Of a stretch of 64,000 nucleotides of DNA, positions 12,598 to 22,748 are shown in pieces (within the stretch, counting starts at the first letter, position 1; each line of letters begins with the position of its first letter). The notes beneath the pieces are model-generated. The model searched no databases. It was not told the origin of the DNA and saw only the letters and a list, made by a program, of their open reading frames with translations. The stretch is from contig NW_005199601.1 of assembly GCF_000372725.1 (NCBI RefSeq), positions 396,168 through 460,167 of the forward strand. The letters are read 5' to 3'. The translations under genes and the position numbers were made by a program. The stretch is from Emiliania huxleyi CCMP1516 (Eukaryota; Haptophyta; Isochrysidales; Noelaerhabdaceae).

Positions 12598-14453
12598 ATG
12601 CGGACTCGCGGCTCTGCCCGTCGTGCGACGCTGCTGCTGTCCCAGCCGACGGACCTCCTAGATGCGTGCCTCATGTTTCTCGACCTCGACCAGATGCGCG
12701 CGACTAAGCCCACCTGCCGCAAGATCTGCAGAGCTGCACGCCGGTTGCTCAACGACGTGCGGTGGCTGGGCATGCATTTCCGCCTCCCGCACATCTACAA
12801 CACGCTCCAAGACCTCTTGTCTTACGACGCGATGATCCAAGCCGCTCGCTGCCGCAGCGATCTCACCACCGCTGAGTTCGATGAGCGCTTCCTTCCCCGG
12901 GTTCTCCATCGACTTGACCCGCTCATCGAAGAAGAGTTCGGGCGTCTCCTTGAGGACGCTCGACGCGACTTGCTGTCGGGCGCGCGGCCGTGGCTGTCTC
13001 GCGCAGCTCTCGCGAGGGTGCGGGCTTGCCCCGCTGAGGCAGCGCAGCGCAGCGAAGCGGAGGCCGACGTCATTGGCCCGACCATGCTTCCGCTGCTACC
13101 GCTGCACCTGGCCTTGTTTGTACGGCTCAGCGGCGATTGCGTGGCCGCCCTCGCCGACGCGCACCCTCCGTCGCCAAGCTGGCCGCTCGCCGACCTGCTG
13201 CGGGCGCGTCAGTGCGGCGAGGCGGCTGCCCTCCAGGTGCTAGCTGGAGGAGTGGCAGCGGCGGCCAACAGGGGTGCTCTTCCTCTCCAACTTAGCGAGT
13301 ACGAGCCCACATTCCTGCACGTCGCGTGCACCGGCACGCCCAGTGCGGCGCTGATTCGCGCCCTCCTCGAGCTGAGCCCCGTGGCGGCCGCTCACCCTCT
13401 CACTAGGGACGGCTTGTGCGAGCTGCCGCTGCAACGCCTCTGTCGTGGCATGGGGGAAGACGGCTGGCGCACGTCGCCGGATGCGCCGGAGGCCGTCGCG
13501 CTGCTCGCACGCGCACACCCCGCGGCGCTGGCGGAACGGGCAGATTACCAGTCGACCGACGGGGCGACACCTCTCTTCTTGGCAGCGCTTCACTGCCCAG
13601 AGCAAGTCCCTGCGCTGCTCGGGGTTTATCCGGCCGCCGCCGCGGTCGAGTTTGACGACAGCTGCAGTGACAGCGAGCACGCCGGCATGCTGCCGCTGCA
13701 CGCCGCGTGCCTCAGCGGCGATGCGACGGCCATCCGCGCCCTTCTCGACGCCCACCCGCAGGCGAGACTTCCGGGACACCGCTCCCCCTCCCCCCTTTTC
13801 CCCGCGCTCCTCCCTCACCTCCCACCGCCCCTCTACTGCGCCCCCTCACCTCCCACCGCCTCTCTCGTACTGCGCCCGCTCACCTCCCACCGCCCTGTCG
13901 TACTCCGCAGGGCGCAAGCACGGCGAGCGCGGCCGGCCAGCTGCCGCACCACTGCGCAGCGCGGCGCGGCCACCTAGCGGCTCTGCGGCTGCTGGTGGAG
14001 GCGCACCCCGACGGCCTTCAGCACGAGGACGTGGACGGCTACCAGCCTGGCGAGTAGAGACCACGCCTCACTTTTTCACACCGGGGGTCCGTCCGGAAAT
14101 GCTTTTCGCTGCGCATGCTCGAGCCCCCGGCGAGGGCTTGTGCTGTGAATAGCAGGTGTGGTCTCTACTCGCCAGGCTACCAGCCCTAGAAGCGGAATGC
14201 GGGCAGTCTTGAATTCGAGCTAGCGCCCGAGAGGGCACGAGAGGGCACGTGTTCGACTGTAGTCCGCCGTATTCGGGCGTAGTCACCGTCTTTCTGTCGC
14301 TCGTACTCACGCGGTGCTCTGAAGACTCTGCACGAGACCGCCCTCCCGCCGCCCTGAGGCTGGCGCATCCATGACGTAGGCTACCAGCCGGTCGACGAGG
14401 CTCTCTTCCGCTCGGCCGAGGGGGGGGGGGCGCCCCGCTGCTTGCCTATTTGA
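12598..14453 (+). CDS. F-box-like/ankyrin-repeat protein with introner-type intron
   Basis: Model: exons 12598-13761, 13911-14037 and 14380-14453 (454 aa). The N-terminus (LDACLMFLDLDQMRATKPTC) resembles an F-box. The rest has degenerate ankyrin units such as FLHVACTGTPSAALIRALLE, GMLPLHAACLSGDATAIRAL and GQLPHHCAARRGHLAALRLL. Intron 1 (13762-13910, GC-AG) is made of three degenerate copies, about 32 bp each, of a CTCACCTCCCACCGCC unit. Intron 2 (14038-14379, GC-AG) consists of two mobile elements and the target repeat; without splicing the frame stops at 14055-14057, while splicing restores VDGYQPVDEALFRSAEGGGG. The frame then crosses a G10 run. One extra G would extend the protein as APLLAYLMVHSRGPTRTF and beyond to a stop near 14576, so the C-terminus is uncertain. 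Confidence 0.75.
14048..14174 (+). mobile_element. Element A: 127-bp TIR element forming part of an intron
   Basis: Terminal inverted repeats of about 20 bp (TGGCGAGTAGAGACCAC at the left; its reverse complement at the right; one mismatch) bound the element. Perfect 11-bp copies of GGCTACCAGCC lie at 14037-14047 and 14175-14185. The left copy is coding (Gly-Tyr-Gln-Pro). The last A of the element plus the first G of the right copy form an AG acceptor. No coding capacity. Confidence 0.85.
14186..14378 (+). mobile_element. Element B copy 1 (193 bp), inserted next to element A
   Basis: It starts CTAGAAGCGGAATGCGGGC and ends ATGACGTA, followed by a third perfect GGCTACCAGCC (14379-14389). The internal blocks CGCCCGAGAGG, CACGCGGTGCTCTGAAG, CTGCACGA and GCCCTGAGGCTGGCG are shared with copies at 58985-59224 and, on the minus strand, 53190-53040. 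Three identical target copies around two different elements mean two successive insertions at the same site. Confidence 0.85.
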
Positions 14454-14741
14454 TGGTGCACTCTCGGGGGCCGACGAGGACGTTCGAGGGAAGTGGCTGG
14501 CGAGCGCGATTGGCGGCATCTGAGAAGGCGCTTGCACACGTCTTCCTGTGGAGCCAGGAGAATGCTCAACCTTGAACCGTGCCCATGCGCGACTTGCTAG
14601 GGGTTGTGCAGCTCTGTGTCTGAGCCCCCCCCTCCCCTCCTGAGGACGCCGGGACCCCCGCCCCGGCCCCAAACACGTGCTCTAACCAGGCTCCGCTAAC
14701 ACGATTCGTCCCTAAAAAACACTAAATTGTGTCCGGGCCGA

Positions 14742-15176
14742 GCGTTTTTGATCTCTGGGTGAGTGGGCGCCCGCCCGCCGCCTCTGAGGGCAGAGGGGGT
14801 CGGGCCCCCTAGACTGAAAACAAAAACAAAGCTCGAAATACGAAAACAGCCAAAATCAGCCTGCGAGAGTCTGCCCGAGAGAGGCGCTGCGCGCCGCTGA
14901 CCTCATGTGGGGATGTGTGCCGACCGACACCAATACTGATCTAAAACCTGGAAACCCTTGTTCAAAGCCGACCCTAAGCGCCATCCTTCCTGCTCTCACC
15001 TGATCGCTGATGCTGCTTCCCCGCGCCGCCTCCTTGGCCCCCTTGGGCGTATTTTCTACTCCCAGTGGGGGGACCGGGCCCCGGGCCTTGTTTTCTGTTT
15101 TCTGTTTTTCAAAACGCCCGCCCGCCCGCCACCCCGACGCGGCTCGGCCCCCCACTCACCCAGAGATCAAAAACGC
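14742..15176. mobile_element. 435-bp element with 26-bp terminal inverted repeats
   Basis: The ends are perfect inverted repeats of at least 26 bp starting GCGTTTTTGATCTCTGGG (14742-14767 and 15176-15151). Subterminal GGGCCC-rich and AAAACA-rich blocks are also loosely inverted. No open frame that looks real; a non-autonomous DNA transposon is the simplest reading. I could not find a convincing target duplication. Confidence 0.7.
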
Positions 15177-16483
15177 TTGGTACCCGCGTCCCCCTCGGCC
15201 GCTGACTGATGTCCGTGATCGGCCATGACACCGCACACCTCCACGGACCGTCCCCTGACAGCTCCGTCGCCCGCGCTGGCCGCTGTGCGGGGATATTTGT
15301 GCATTGTGGTCGGCCAGTCCGACTGCGGCAGGGACTGGCCGCGACGCCAGTGTCTTGTGCTATGAGACTCTGGGGGAGCGCGGGGGCCCCCGGAGGCACC
15401 GTGCGCCGCGCCGCAGTGCGGTACAGCTGTCTGGACAGGACTGGGGTAACGATCTGTCGGGCTCGGGCCGCACCGCCACCGCCGGTGCACCGGTGTCAGC
15501 AGTACCGCAGTCAGACCGCAGCCGTATATACACGTGTACGACCGATCAGGTGTCAGCAGTCAGGTCGGAGTTTTCAGATGGTTGGAGTGTCTATCTGTAC
15601 TGTATGTACGTCCTCGAGATCTCTCCAAATCTGCCCTCTACTTAGTAAGACGAGCCGTAACCGACTTAATCGGTGCTAGTAGAGACTAGTACGTAGTAGA
15701 GCCGGGGCCCCGTTTCCGCACTGACCGTACTCCAAGCGTGCTCCAAGTGCCCTTTGGCCTCACAAATAGCTCGCGCGGCCTTGGGCAGGCGGACGTCCTC
15801 GCTCGCGGCTTGCCGAAGCGCCGATGTGAGCTTTCGCGCCCCGCGCCGCGACCAGTAGTGCCTCGGCCTCAGCGCGCCACCGCGTGCGGCAGCACGTGCT
15901 CGCGCCACACGTCGGACAACGAGACAGAAGAATGCACCACCCATCTTCGCCATCCCCATCGCCATCCGCCATTCCCATCCACACCTCCCACCAACATCGC
16001 CCATCAACATCTCCCATCAACATCGCCAACGCGCCACTCCCATCCACTGACCCGTCGCATTGGGTTTACACATGTTACCGTACGCACGTTACTGGTCGTC
16101 GCATTCGCTCCCACCGACTGTCGAGTCTTCTATCACTCGAGCGATTTCGGCCACGACCCATGCCATGGCTGCGCACCGCATCCTCACGGCCACCGACACT
16201 CTTGGCCGGACCAGAGAGGCTCGCAGTGCTGCTCTGCGATGGTGAGTGACGGCGGCTAGTCAAAGTCACCCCCATCCGCGGGCGCGCGGCTCCCATTCAC
16301 TTTCTCTCTCACCCTTACGGCGGCTCCAAGGCCAAAACGTCGTGCACGCTGCACGCAATGCCCGACTCAAAAGCAGCCTCGTCGATGGAGTAGGCCGACT
16401 CAAGCTCAAAACTCAGCCTCGCGTGTCGATTGTAGTATGTTGCGGTGTTGTTGAGCGTGAGTGGCAGAACTTGAGGCGTCTCG
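15177..16483. other. spacer, no gene seen
   Basis: This stretch is mixed in composition. It contains a short degenerate tandem of CATCGCCCATCAACATCTCC-like units (15950-16040) and small palindromes such as GTATATACACGTGTAC near 15525. No open frame shows family motifs or splice-linked continuation. Confidence 0.5.
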
Positions 16484-17310
16484 TTGCTGTATTTGATCCA
16501 GAAAGGGACTACAAGAACAAGTGGGATGCTGGGGCACAGCATCGCCGCCAGATGGGAAAAGCCTGACTTCCCCGTCACAAAAATGTCAGAAGAGCAAAAC
16601 GCGGCACGCACACACACCCACGCGTTGTCGCCGGCTGCACCGCACGGCACCGCCTCTCCGTGCGTGCTGCAGGCGTTTGTTGTGCTTGGGGACCTGCTCG
16701 AGCACTGTTTTGCAACATTTGCCGAGATGAATTACAGCGTGCCAGACCCTGGTGGCTTGGCACCTGCTGCACTGGTCGCGTTGCGTGGAGCGGACCCTAT
16801 GATCACGATTCCAGCCGGCCATTACCTCCGATTGCGCCCGAGCGCACCGTACGTCATTCCTCCGGGTGCACTTGCTGGCAGTGCTCTGCCTTTCTCACAC
16901 TTGCAGGCGACCCTCGGTGCGCTCGTGCGCACGACGGCAGCCATCGCGGGCCAGCCTGTTTTGCTTCATGATGCAGCCTATGCTCCTGCAATGGCTGACT
17001 TGGTGTGAGCGCGCAAAGATGGTGCGCACGCAGTTGGAGGTCAATGCCGCTGCGGGGATGGGCGACCAGGGCTATGCGAGCATCAAGGGCATGCTCGTCC
17101 AGGTCATCCGTCAGCACGCGCTCGAGGAGGGCGCGGGAGAGGTACCACCGAGCAGCGGAGCAGACGAAAGCACTAGCCTGGGTCTCTCTTCGCTGCAAAA
17201 TGGCGCACTCCACGAAGCTCGTGCCGCCGCCGCTGCGCAGGTTGCGGCTTCGAGGCCGACTCCGCAGCTGCAGAGCAGGTGCCCGCAGCCCGCCCAGCAC
17301 TCGCGTCGCG
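16484..17310 (+). pseudogene. unrecognised broken coding region
   Basis: One frame reads LGDLLEHCFATFAEMNYSVP and ALRGADPMITIPAGHYLRLR up to a stop at 17006. The next frame, overlapping at about 16985-17005, continues plausibly with ERAKMVRTQLEVNAAAGMGD and HALEEGAGEVPPSS. A one-base loss near 16990 would explain the switch. It faces the reverse-transcriptase pseudogene tail to tail. It could be a retroelement first frame or a decayed host gene; no family is recognised. Confidence 0.35.
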
Positions 17311-17490
17311 CTGACCGCCGGTGTGAGCCTGCGCGGCGAGCCCGTGCCATCGCCGCCAGAGCCAGCGGCGGAGCCCGCCGCCGCCTCCATGGAGTCGCTG
17401 GTGAGTCCGTGCCGTGGGTCCCAGCCGACATGTTGCAGCATGGCATGCATGGCGTCCAAGCTGATGAGATCTCACCCATGGCGAGGGACA

Positions 17491-19183
17491 TCATCGACCA
17501 TGAGTCTCCATGAGTCTCCTGCTGTGCCCGGGCATCTCGCGCGCAAAGTGCACGCCCCACGCCCGCCGCAACGTCGTAGCGAAGTAGGACCGCGCCTCCT
17601 TCGCGCTACGCGCGCCGATCCGCCTCCAGTGCTGCTTGGATGCCGAATCCACCACACAGTCGAACAGCTGGTGCAGGTCGTCCGACGCCTCCGCGTAGGC
17701 CCCGACAACGAGGCTGCGCACGGTGCCAAACGAGCGCAGCACGGAGGAAACGGCGTCCCTCGAGCCGTTGTTCCATGTCTGCACGTGCGGCTTGGCATCG
17801 AGCGCCGCCGCCCGCGCCTCGTAGTCGCGCTGGACAAGGTTCGCCCTGTCGGCGACAGCGCCGCCCTGGCCATCGTCGCGCGCCCGAGCGCTCATGTAGT
17901 GAGGCCCGCCGCGGTGGATGGTCTTGCCCTCGAGAAGGTGCTCCGCCGGCGGCTGCTCGGGCCCGCGCTGCACTGTCGTGCCGCGCCACCGGACAGACGG
18001 ATGCGCCTGGCCTCGTGTGCCCGTGCAGCGCGCCGTGCGGGACTCGCGCAGCTTGCAGTGCAGGCGCCCATCCGGCACGATGCCGTTCTTGCCGCGCGTG
18101 CCAGCTGTGCCGTTGAGCGTGACCGGCGGGATGACGGCGCTGAAGATCTCGCGCGGCTCCTCCTTGCCGCGCAGCCCCGCGTGCAGCGCATCACCGATCA
18201 CGCGTGTGTGAGAAGATGTCGTCGTGGCAGTTGCCGTGGGCGCGGTCGTTGAGCGTCGCCAAGCCCAGCTGGACGAGCTCACCCACGCGGACGAGAACGA
18301 GTCGACGGCCAGCCACGCCTCCCGCCGCGTGTCGCCGTGCGGCAGCCCGAGGATGCTGCGGCTGAGCTGGTTGCGCTTGACCTGCTCCCGCTGCTGCGTC
18401 AGCTGCCGCTGTAGCCCAGCGCTGCCGGCCCGCCCGTTGCCAGCCTCGGGAGCCCGGAGATCAAGAGGCCCCGCCACGCCCTCGCCGCGGACCTCTCGTT
18501 GCATGCCCTCCCACGCCCTCTTGAAGGACTCGCCCGTCAGCGTCAGCTGCCCCAGCTGCGCGCCGAGCGGGTTGACGTTGGTGGTGCAGCCCGAGAGGAA
18601 GCGCGAGAGGCGAGGGCTGTTCGGGTACGGCAACTCGAAGGCGCCGTGGCCGAAGAGCGGAGCGAGCATCTGGAAGAAGCCACGCTCGCTGCCGCCGCCG
18701 GGCGTCGACCTGTCGAGGAACCTCTCGGCCGCCTCGACAAAGCAGGCGCAGAACGCAGCCGGCGCCACCTCCTCGAGCGAGCGCAGGCCGAGGCCGCGCA
18801 TCCGCGCAGGCAGGCGAGCCCGCCGCGCGGTGATGGCGTCGCCGAGCACGCCCTCGTAGCCGCACGCCTCAGCCGCACGCCTCAGCAGCGTCGAGGACGC
18901 GAGCGTGGGACACCGTCTGGTCGGGAGGGAGGTGCCGGAGGATGAAGTCGAACTTGGCAGAGCAGGAATAGTAGATGGCGGCCCACAGCGCGTGGGGGCT
19001 CGCAGCACGTAGCGAAAGAACCGTCTTCTCGATGTAGCTCTCGATACTGCTCACCTGGGCGCGTAACCACGCATCCACAAACCCTGCCTCCCCCATTGGG
19101 CAGCCCGCGACCATCACGCCTCGGTACGCGCGCGACCCGCCATCCTCCTCCGGCACCAGCACCATGCCGACTGGCGCGCCCAA
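17491..19183 (-). pseudogene. non-LTR retrotransposon reverse transcriptase, C-terminal half, frameshifted
   Basis: Reading the minus strand from 19183, the protein has motifs of algal LINE-type reverse transcriptases downstream of the catalytic core: GVMVAGCPMGEAGFVDAWLR, HALWAAIYYSCSAKFDFILR, then ARLPARMRGLGLRSLEEVAP and further on RVIGDALHAGLR, GIVPDGRLHC, LVVGAYAEASDDLHQL. The palm/finger core is absent, so the copy is 5'-truncated. The frame breaks near 18885, where a 13-bp unit (GAGGCGTGCGGCT) is tandemly duplicated and brings in a stop; a second frame change is likely near 18240. A short duplication of CATGAGTCTC lies at 17500-17516, around the 3' end. An inactive relic. Confidence 0.75.
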
Positions 19184-19543
19184 CCCGATGCTTCACTCAT
19201 GCTTCGGTGTGAATCACGCCCGCTGTGAAAACAGTTGGCGGGGAATTTTTGCGCCAGTCAATAGAGCATGAAAATACCTTTCAGACGGTACCTTTATGAC
19301 CTCCAGAGTCGAAGAACTCGACCGGTGGCTGGCCGCCAAAGTGGCTGGACGGCGCCGCGGCGCACACTGGTGAGCCGCGGAGCACACTGCGGCAGCTGTC
19401 CTCGGCGCAGCCGATCGGCTCCCGCGGCCTGGAAGCTGGATGGTGGCAGTGGCACTCTCTGAGGCTCCCTGATTTTTTCTGGTATTTTTTTAGCACTCTC
19501 TGGTCACCTTCGCCGGGCGAGCCTGGCTCTCGCTGCACAGCGG

Positions 19544-20295
19544 GCTCGTTTTGCGAGTATATGGGACACGATGTCTCAAATATGAGGGGTTTTGACTCCT
19601 ACCGGCTCCTGACGCTATTCCTGGCAGCTCTTATGACCAGGATCAGTAGTGCTATGATACAGGGTGCCCATGCTAGCGCAGGAGCTGCCACACTCGCCCG
19701 GACCGTCCCCTTCTGGGGCCGGTTCCGCAGCCCGCGAGAGCCGACAGCGGGGCCGTGCCGCGGGTGCCTACTGCCGAGTGCCACAAACACTGCGCCGTCC
19801 CGCCATCACCTACAGGCTGTCTTGTGTGATGGTTGGGATGTCCAAACGCCACCATCTTGGCTCTTGCGACCTCAAACCCTCGAGCTGTATGGGTGGTCCT
19901 GACGTCGACAGACGCCCAATGACCACGGTGAAGCTGAGCCGGAACGCGTCGACAAGTCTCGCCTGAGCCCGTGGCGGTCGCCGGCTGGGTCGCTGTGCAC
20001 GGGCCGGTACCTCAGGCGTCACCTCCGCAGCCTCAGGTCTCACACTCCATCACCTCCGCCAGGACGCTGTCGGTGGCACGCTCGGCGGCGAGTTTGTGGC
20101 AGCCCCACAGCGAGCGCGGCGTCGAGCCTAATCGGTCTGGTCGGTCGGCCGCACTCACCGGGTGCCAGGGAGTGCGGCCGACACGCGAGCGGTGCTTCCT
20201 GGCAGCGCGCGCCGGCTGTGGGGCTGCCACAAACTCGAGACACGCTTTTTTGGGACATTTTCGACGCTTTTGTCCCATATACTCGCAAAACATGC
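19544..20295. mobile_element. 752-bp TIR element in R3, with 6-bp target duplication
   Basis: The ends are inverted repeats of about 25 bp with two mismatches around GTTTTGCGAGTATATGGGAC. CAGCGG is duplicated on both sides (19538-19543 and 20296-20301). The R3 copy at 62.65 kb carries a single CAGCGG, defining the empty site. Open frames inside are short and unconvincing, so the element is probably non-autonomous. Confidence 0.85.
20089..20237. repeat. 149-bp inverted-repeat unit nested in the 752-bp element
   Basis: Perfect 23-bp arms lie at 20089-20111 and 20237-20215, containing TTTGTGGCAGCCCCACAGC. The interior also has weaker self-complementarity. It may be a nested MITE or a subterminal hairpin of the larger element. 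I saw no target duplication. Confidence 0.65.
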
Positions 20296-20915
20296 CAGCG
20301 GCGCGACCCGCGGTGAGGCTACCGATCGTCGAGAACTGGGCTTAGCGCTCTTGACTGAGCACCACCGATGAATCGGCACGAGCAGGGAGACAGGAAGGCT
20401 CGCTGTGTGAGCCGGCCACGCAGAGGGTCGGAACACCTGGGTCGGAAGAGGGTTCAGGGTACCTCGGCCCACTTTGCTTTTGGCAGGTACTTCCAATACA
20501 CGCTTGTTCCACCTCATGAGCGGTACACGTGGCAAGCCTCGACGTCGTCGGACACAAGTGGGATGGGAGCTTGGGGTCGCGTCGTGGGGGGGCCAGCACA
20601 CCTAGTCGCCTAAACGTGCCCCCTCGACCGCAACCTCATCACAGGATCGCTATGCCGTCTCTCACCAAACGCCTAGCCCAGCACGGAGCAATGCCAGCAC
20701 ATGTGCATGTCTCGAGAGCCAGAGTTCCCGCAACCCAGTAAGTATCGGTAAGTGCACCGTCCACGGCCGCACAAGGCGGCCACCGCGAGAGAGTTCCTCG
20801 GCGCACACGCGCCGCCACAGGGGTCGGTCCCAGGTGCCTGTCGGAGCGGCGACACGATTTCAGTGACTGCGCGGGGGCGGCGCGGCCGCGCGAACGAGTG
20901 GCGGTCCGCGGCACC

Positions 20916-22748
20916 TCACGTGTCGAGGCTGGGTGTCGCACCGCGCTCGGAGCTCGCGGGCTCCTCGGACCAAAACGAGTCGAGCACTTCCAGCACATCG
21001 TTCACTTCGATCAGGTAGTTGTCGTTTGTCAGCGACTGCACCGAGCTCGAGCGAGGCATCGATGCGGCGCCCTCGCGCCGCTGCGGGGCGGCCGAGGCGG
21101 CCGAGGGGGAGCTTGGCCGCGGCGGCGCGCGCCGCGCCTCCCCGCCTCGCTGCTGCCCCTCCTCGTCCTCTTGGTTTTGGTACTGCCTCGCCTCAGACAT
21201 GGGCACGTCGCAGCCGCGCTTGCGCGACGACTCTTGGCCCTTCGAGCTGAGGCCCGGCGCGGAGCCGTCCCCCGCCCCGGACGCCGCGCCCGACTGCGAG
21301 TAGGAGCCGGGGTTGGTGCAGGAGGGGCAGCCGCCCGCCAACGGCGCGAGCCCGTCGGGCGGCACGCCGCCACGCAGCGTCGGAGAGAGCGGGCCCTGCG
21401 CGATGGAAGGGCCTGCGCTGGCGCACTGCGCGCTGGTTCGAGTGCACTGGACGTGGGACTGCTCCGTCGCATCCGGGAACGGCCTCCGCGTCACGACGCC
21501 CTGCGCCACGACCGCCGCGAGAAAGTCGTCGTTCGACGTGCGGCCGCCGCCGCCGCCGCCGCCGCTGCCGCACCACCCGAGGCCACCGCTCTGCGAAGCC
21601 GCGCCTGCCGACATCCCGCCCCGGGGGCTGACCACCGAGCTGCCGCCGCCGCAGCTGCCACCAACGCCGGCAACACCCACGCCGGCGGCGGCGTCGTGCT
21701 CGCCCACTCCCCGCAGCCGCTCAGCGCCGCCCGCGTTGCCGCCGAGCTGGAGGGGGGAGGAGAGGGGGGGGGGGGGTNNNNNNNNNNNNNNNNNNNNNNN
21801 NNNNNNNNNNNNNNNNNNNNNNNNNNNNNNNNNNNNNNNNNNNNNNNNNNNNNNNNNNNNNNNNNNNNNNNNNNNNNCAATACACGGTGGCATAGTACGG
21901 TCATATGCACGTGGACGTCGACGTGCGGGACGTTCCCGGGCCCCTTCCCGCAGGACATGCTGCTCTCGCGCGAGCAGTTCCCCCTGAACACCCGCCACAT
22001 GCAGGTCAGTGCGGGGGGGCTGCGCCTGCAGCATGCGGAGCAGCACCGGCGCGATGGGGTGGTTGTGGAGGGTGTACAGGGGGAACTGCTCGCGCGAGAG
22101 CAGCATGTCCTGCGGGACGGGGCCCTGGGACGTGCCGCACGTCGAGCTGCACGTGCCTTGCACCGTGCCTTGCACCGTGCCTTGCACCGTGCCTTGCACC
22201 GTGCCTTGCACCGTCGGCGCGGCGTACTCCATCTCGCCACTGCACGAGGGGCCCGCCCGGCGGCCGGCCGCGCCAGCCACGCCGCAGCCCGCGCCAGGCT
22301 GCATCGAGGCGACAAACGCAGCGGCGACGGCGTAATCGGCGATGGCGGCGTTGGGCGCGACGCCCTGTGCCTCCGACGGGCCGCCGTCCCTCGCATCGCG
22401 CAGCACTCCGAGGAAGTGCGAGACTGCGCCCATCTCGTCGGTGAGGGGCGTGACGGTCAGGTCATTCTCAAACGCGGACTGGTCCTTCTTGTAGTTGACG
22501 AGACGGACGCGCGCGGGCCGCTGCTGCGCGAGCGCAGCGTGCAGCTCATTCAGCACCTGCCGGTCCGTCGCGGCCCCCTGCAGCAGTTTGAACGTCTTGC
22601 CCACCGCCTCGTTGGCGGCGTAGCCGCAGAGGCGGCACCACGCAGCGTTCACATGCACAATCCGAAACGGCGGCTCGCTCAGGGTGAAGGCTTGGGCCTG
22701 AGAGCTGGTTGCGCTGTCAATCACAGTCTGGAGGAACGGGGCCGACAT
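20916..22748 (-). CDS. PAS/LOV-like domain protein lacking the flavin-bonding Cys (contains assembly gap)
   Basis: Start at ATG 22748 (MSAPFLQTVID), directly after an acceptor-like CTTGCAG. Residues about 25-125 form a PAS fold of the LOV type: FRIVHVNAAWCRLCGYAANE, GKTFKLLQG, VNYKKDQSAFENDLTVTPL, FLGVLRD. LOV photoreceptors have a Cys in the segment aligned with GKTFKLLQG (usual form GRNCRFLQG); here Phe is at that place, so a covalent flavin adduct is not expected. Five VQGT repeats follow, then low-complexity Gly/Ser regions and a Ser-rich tail with NYLIEVNDVLEVLDSFW. The middle includes 100 N and an inverted repeat, so residues about 215-325 are unreliable. It may be a light-insensitive PAS sensor. 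Confidence 0.7.
   Translation of the reverse strand: MSAPFLQTVIDSATSSQAQAFTLSEPPFRIVHVNAAWCRLCGYAANEAVGKTFKLLQGAATDRQVLNELHAALAQQRPARVRLVNYKKDQSAFENDLTVTPLTDEMGAVSHFLGVLRDARDGGPSEAQGVAPNAAIADYAVAAAFVASMQPGAGCGVAGAAGRRAGPSCSGEMEYAAPTVQGTVQGTVQGTVQGTVQGTCSSTCGTSQGPVPQDMLLSREQFPLYTLHNHPIAPVLLRMLQAQPPRTDLHVAGVQGELLAREQHVLREGARERPARRRPRAYDRTMPPCIXXXXXXXXXXXXXXXXXXXXXXXXXXXXXXXXXXPPPPLSSPLQLGGNAGGAERLRGVGEHDAAAGVGVAGVGGSCGGGSSVVSPRGGMSAGAASQSGGLGWCGSGGGGGGGRTSNDDFLAAVVAQGVVTRRPFPDATEQSHVQCTRTSAQCASAGPSIAQGPLSPTLRGGVPPDGLAPLAGGCPSCTNPGSYSQSGAASGAGDGSAPGLSSKGQESSRKRGCDVPMSEARQYQNQEDEEGQQRGGEARRAPPRPSSPSAASAAPQRREGAASMPRSSSVQSLTNDNYLIEVNDVLEVLDSFWSEEPASSERGATPSLDT
21778..21877. other. assembly gap (100 N)
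   Basis: Exactly 100 N, the usual placeholder for a gap of unknown size. It lies inside the PAS-protein frame, next to a G run and a long inverted repeat. Confidence 0.95.
21918..22145. repeat. long inverted repeat next to the gap
   Basis: Arms of about 75 bp (21918-21992 and 22145-22071) are nearly identical; both contain CAGGACATGCTGCTCTCGCG. The right arm reads as protein in the PAS-gene frame (QDMLLSREQFPLYTL); the left arm gives the same peptide only on the opposite strand. Since the left arm abuts the gap, a collapsed or flipped allelic contig end is as likely as a real hairpin. Confidence 0.7.
22153..22212 (-). repeat. 12-bp tandem repeat coding VQGT x5
   Basis: Five copies of GTGCCTTGCACC in tandem, in frame with the PAS-like protein. 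Unit length is a multiple of three, so changes in copy number would keep the frame. Confidence 0.9.

Larger units (their letters stand above)
19390..20420. repeat. R3 dispersed repeat, split by an insertion
   Basis: Bases 19390-19543 and 20296-20420 are together homologous to 62520-62815. Shared blocks include GGCAGTGGCACTCTCTGAGG, AGCACTCTCTGGTCACC, GCGACCCGCGGTGAGGCT and CCGATGAATCGGCA. The 752-bp sequence between the two halves is absent from the 62.6-kb copy, which therefore serves as an empty site. No coding potential recognised. Confidence 0.8.

Noticed and set aside
13762-14057. Direct continuation of the ankyrin frame past 13761
   Set aside because: The frame enters C-rich tandem units and loses the ankyrin pattern, whereas a GC-AG splice to 13911 resumes it exactly.
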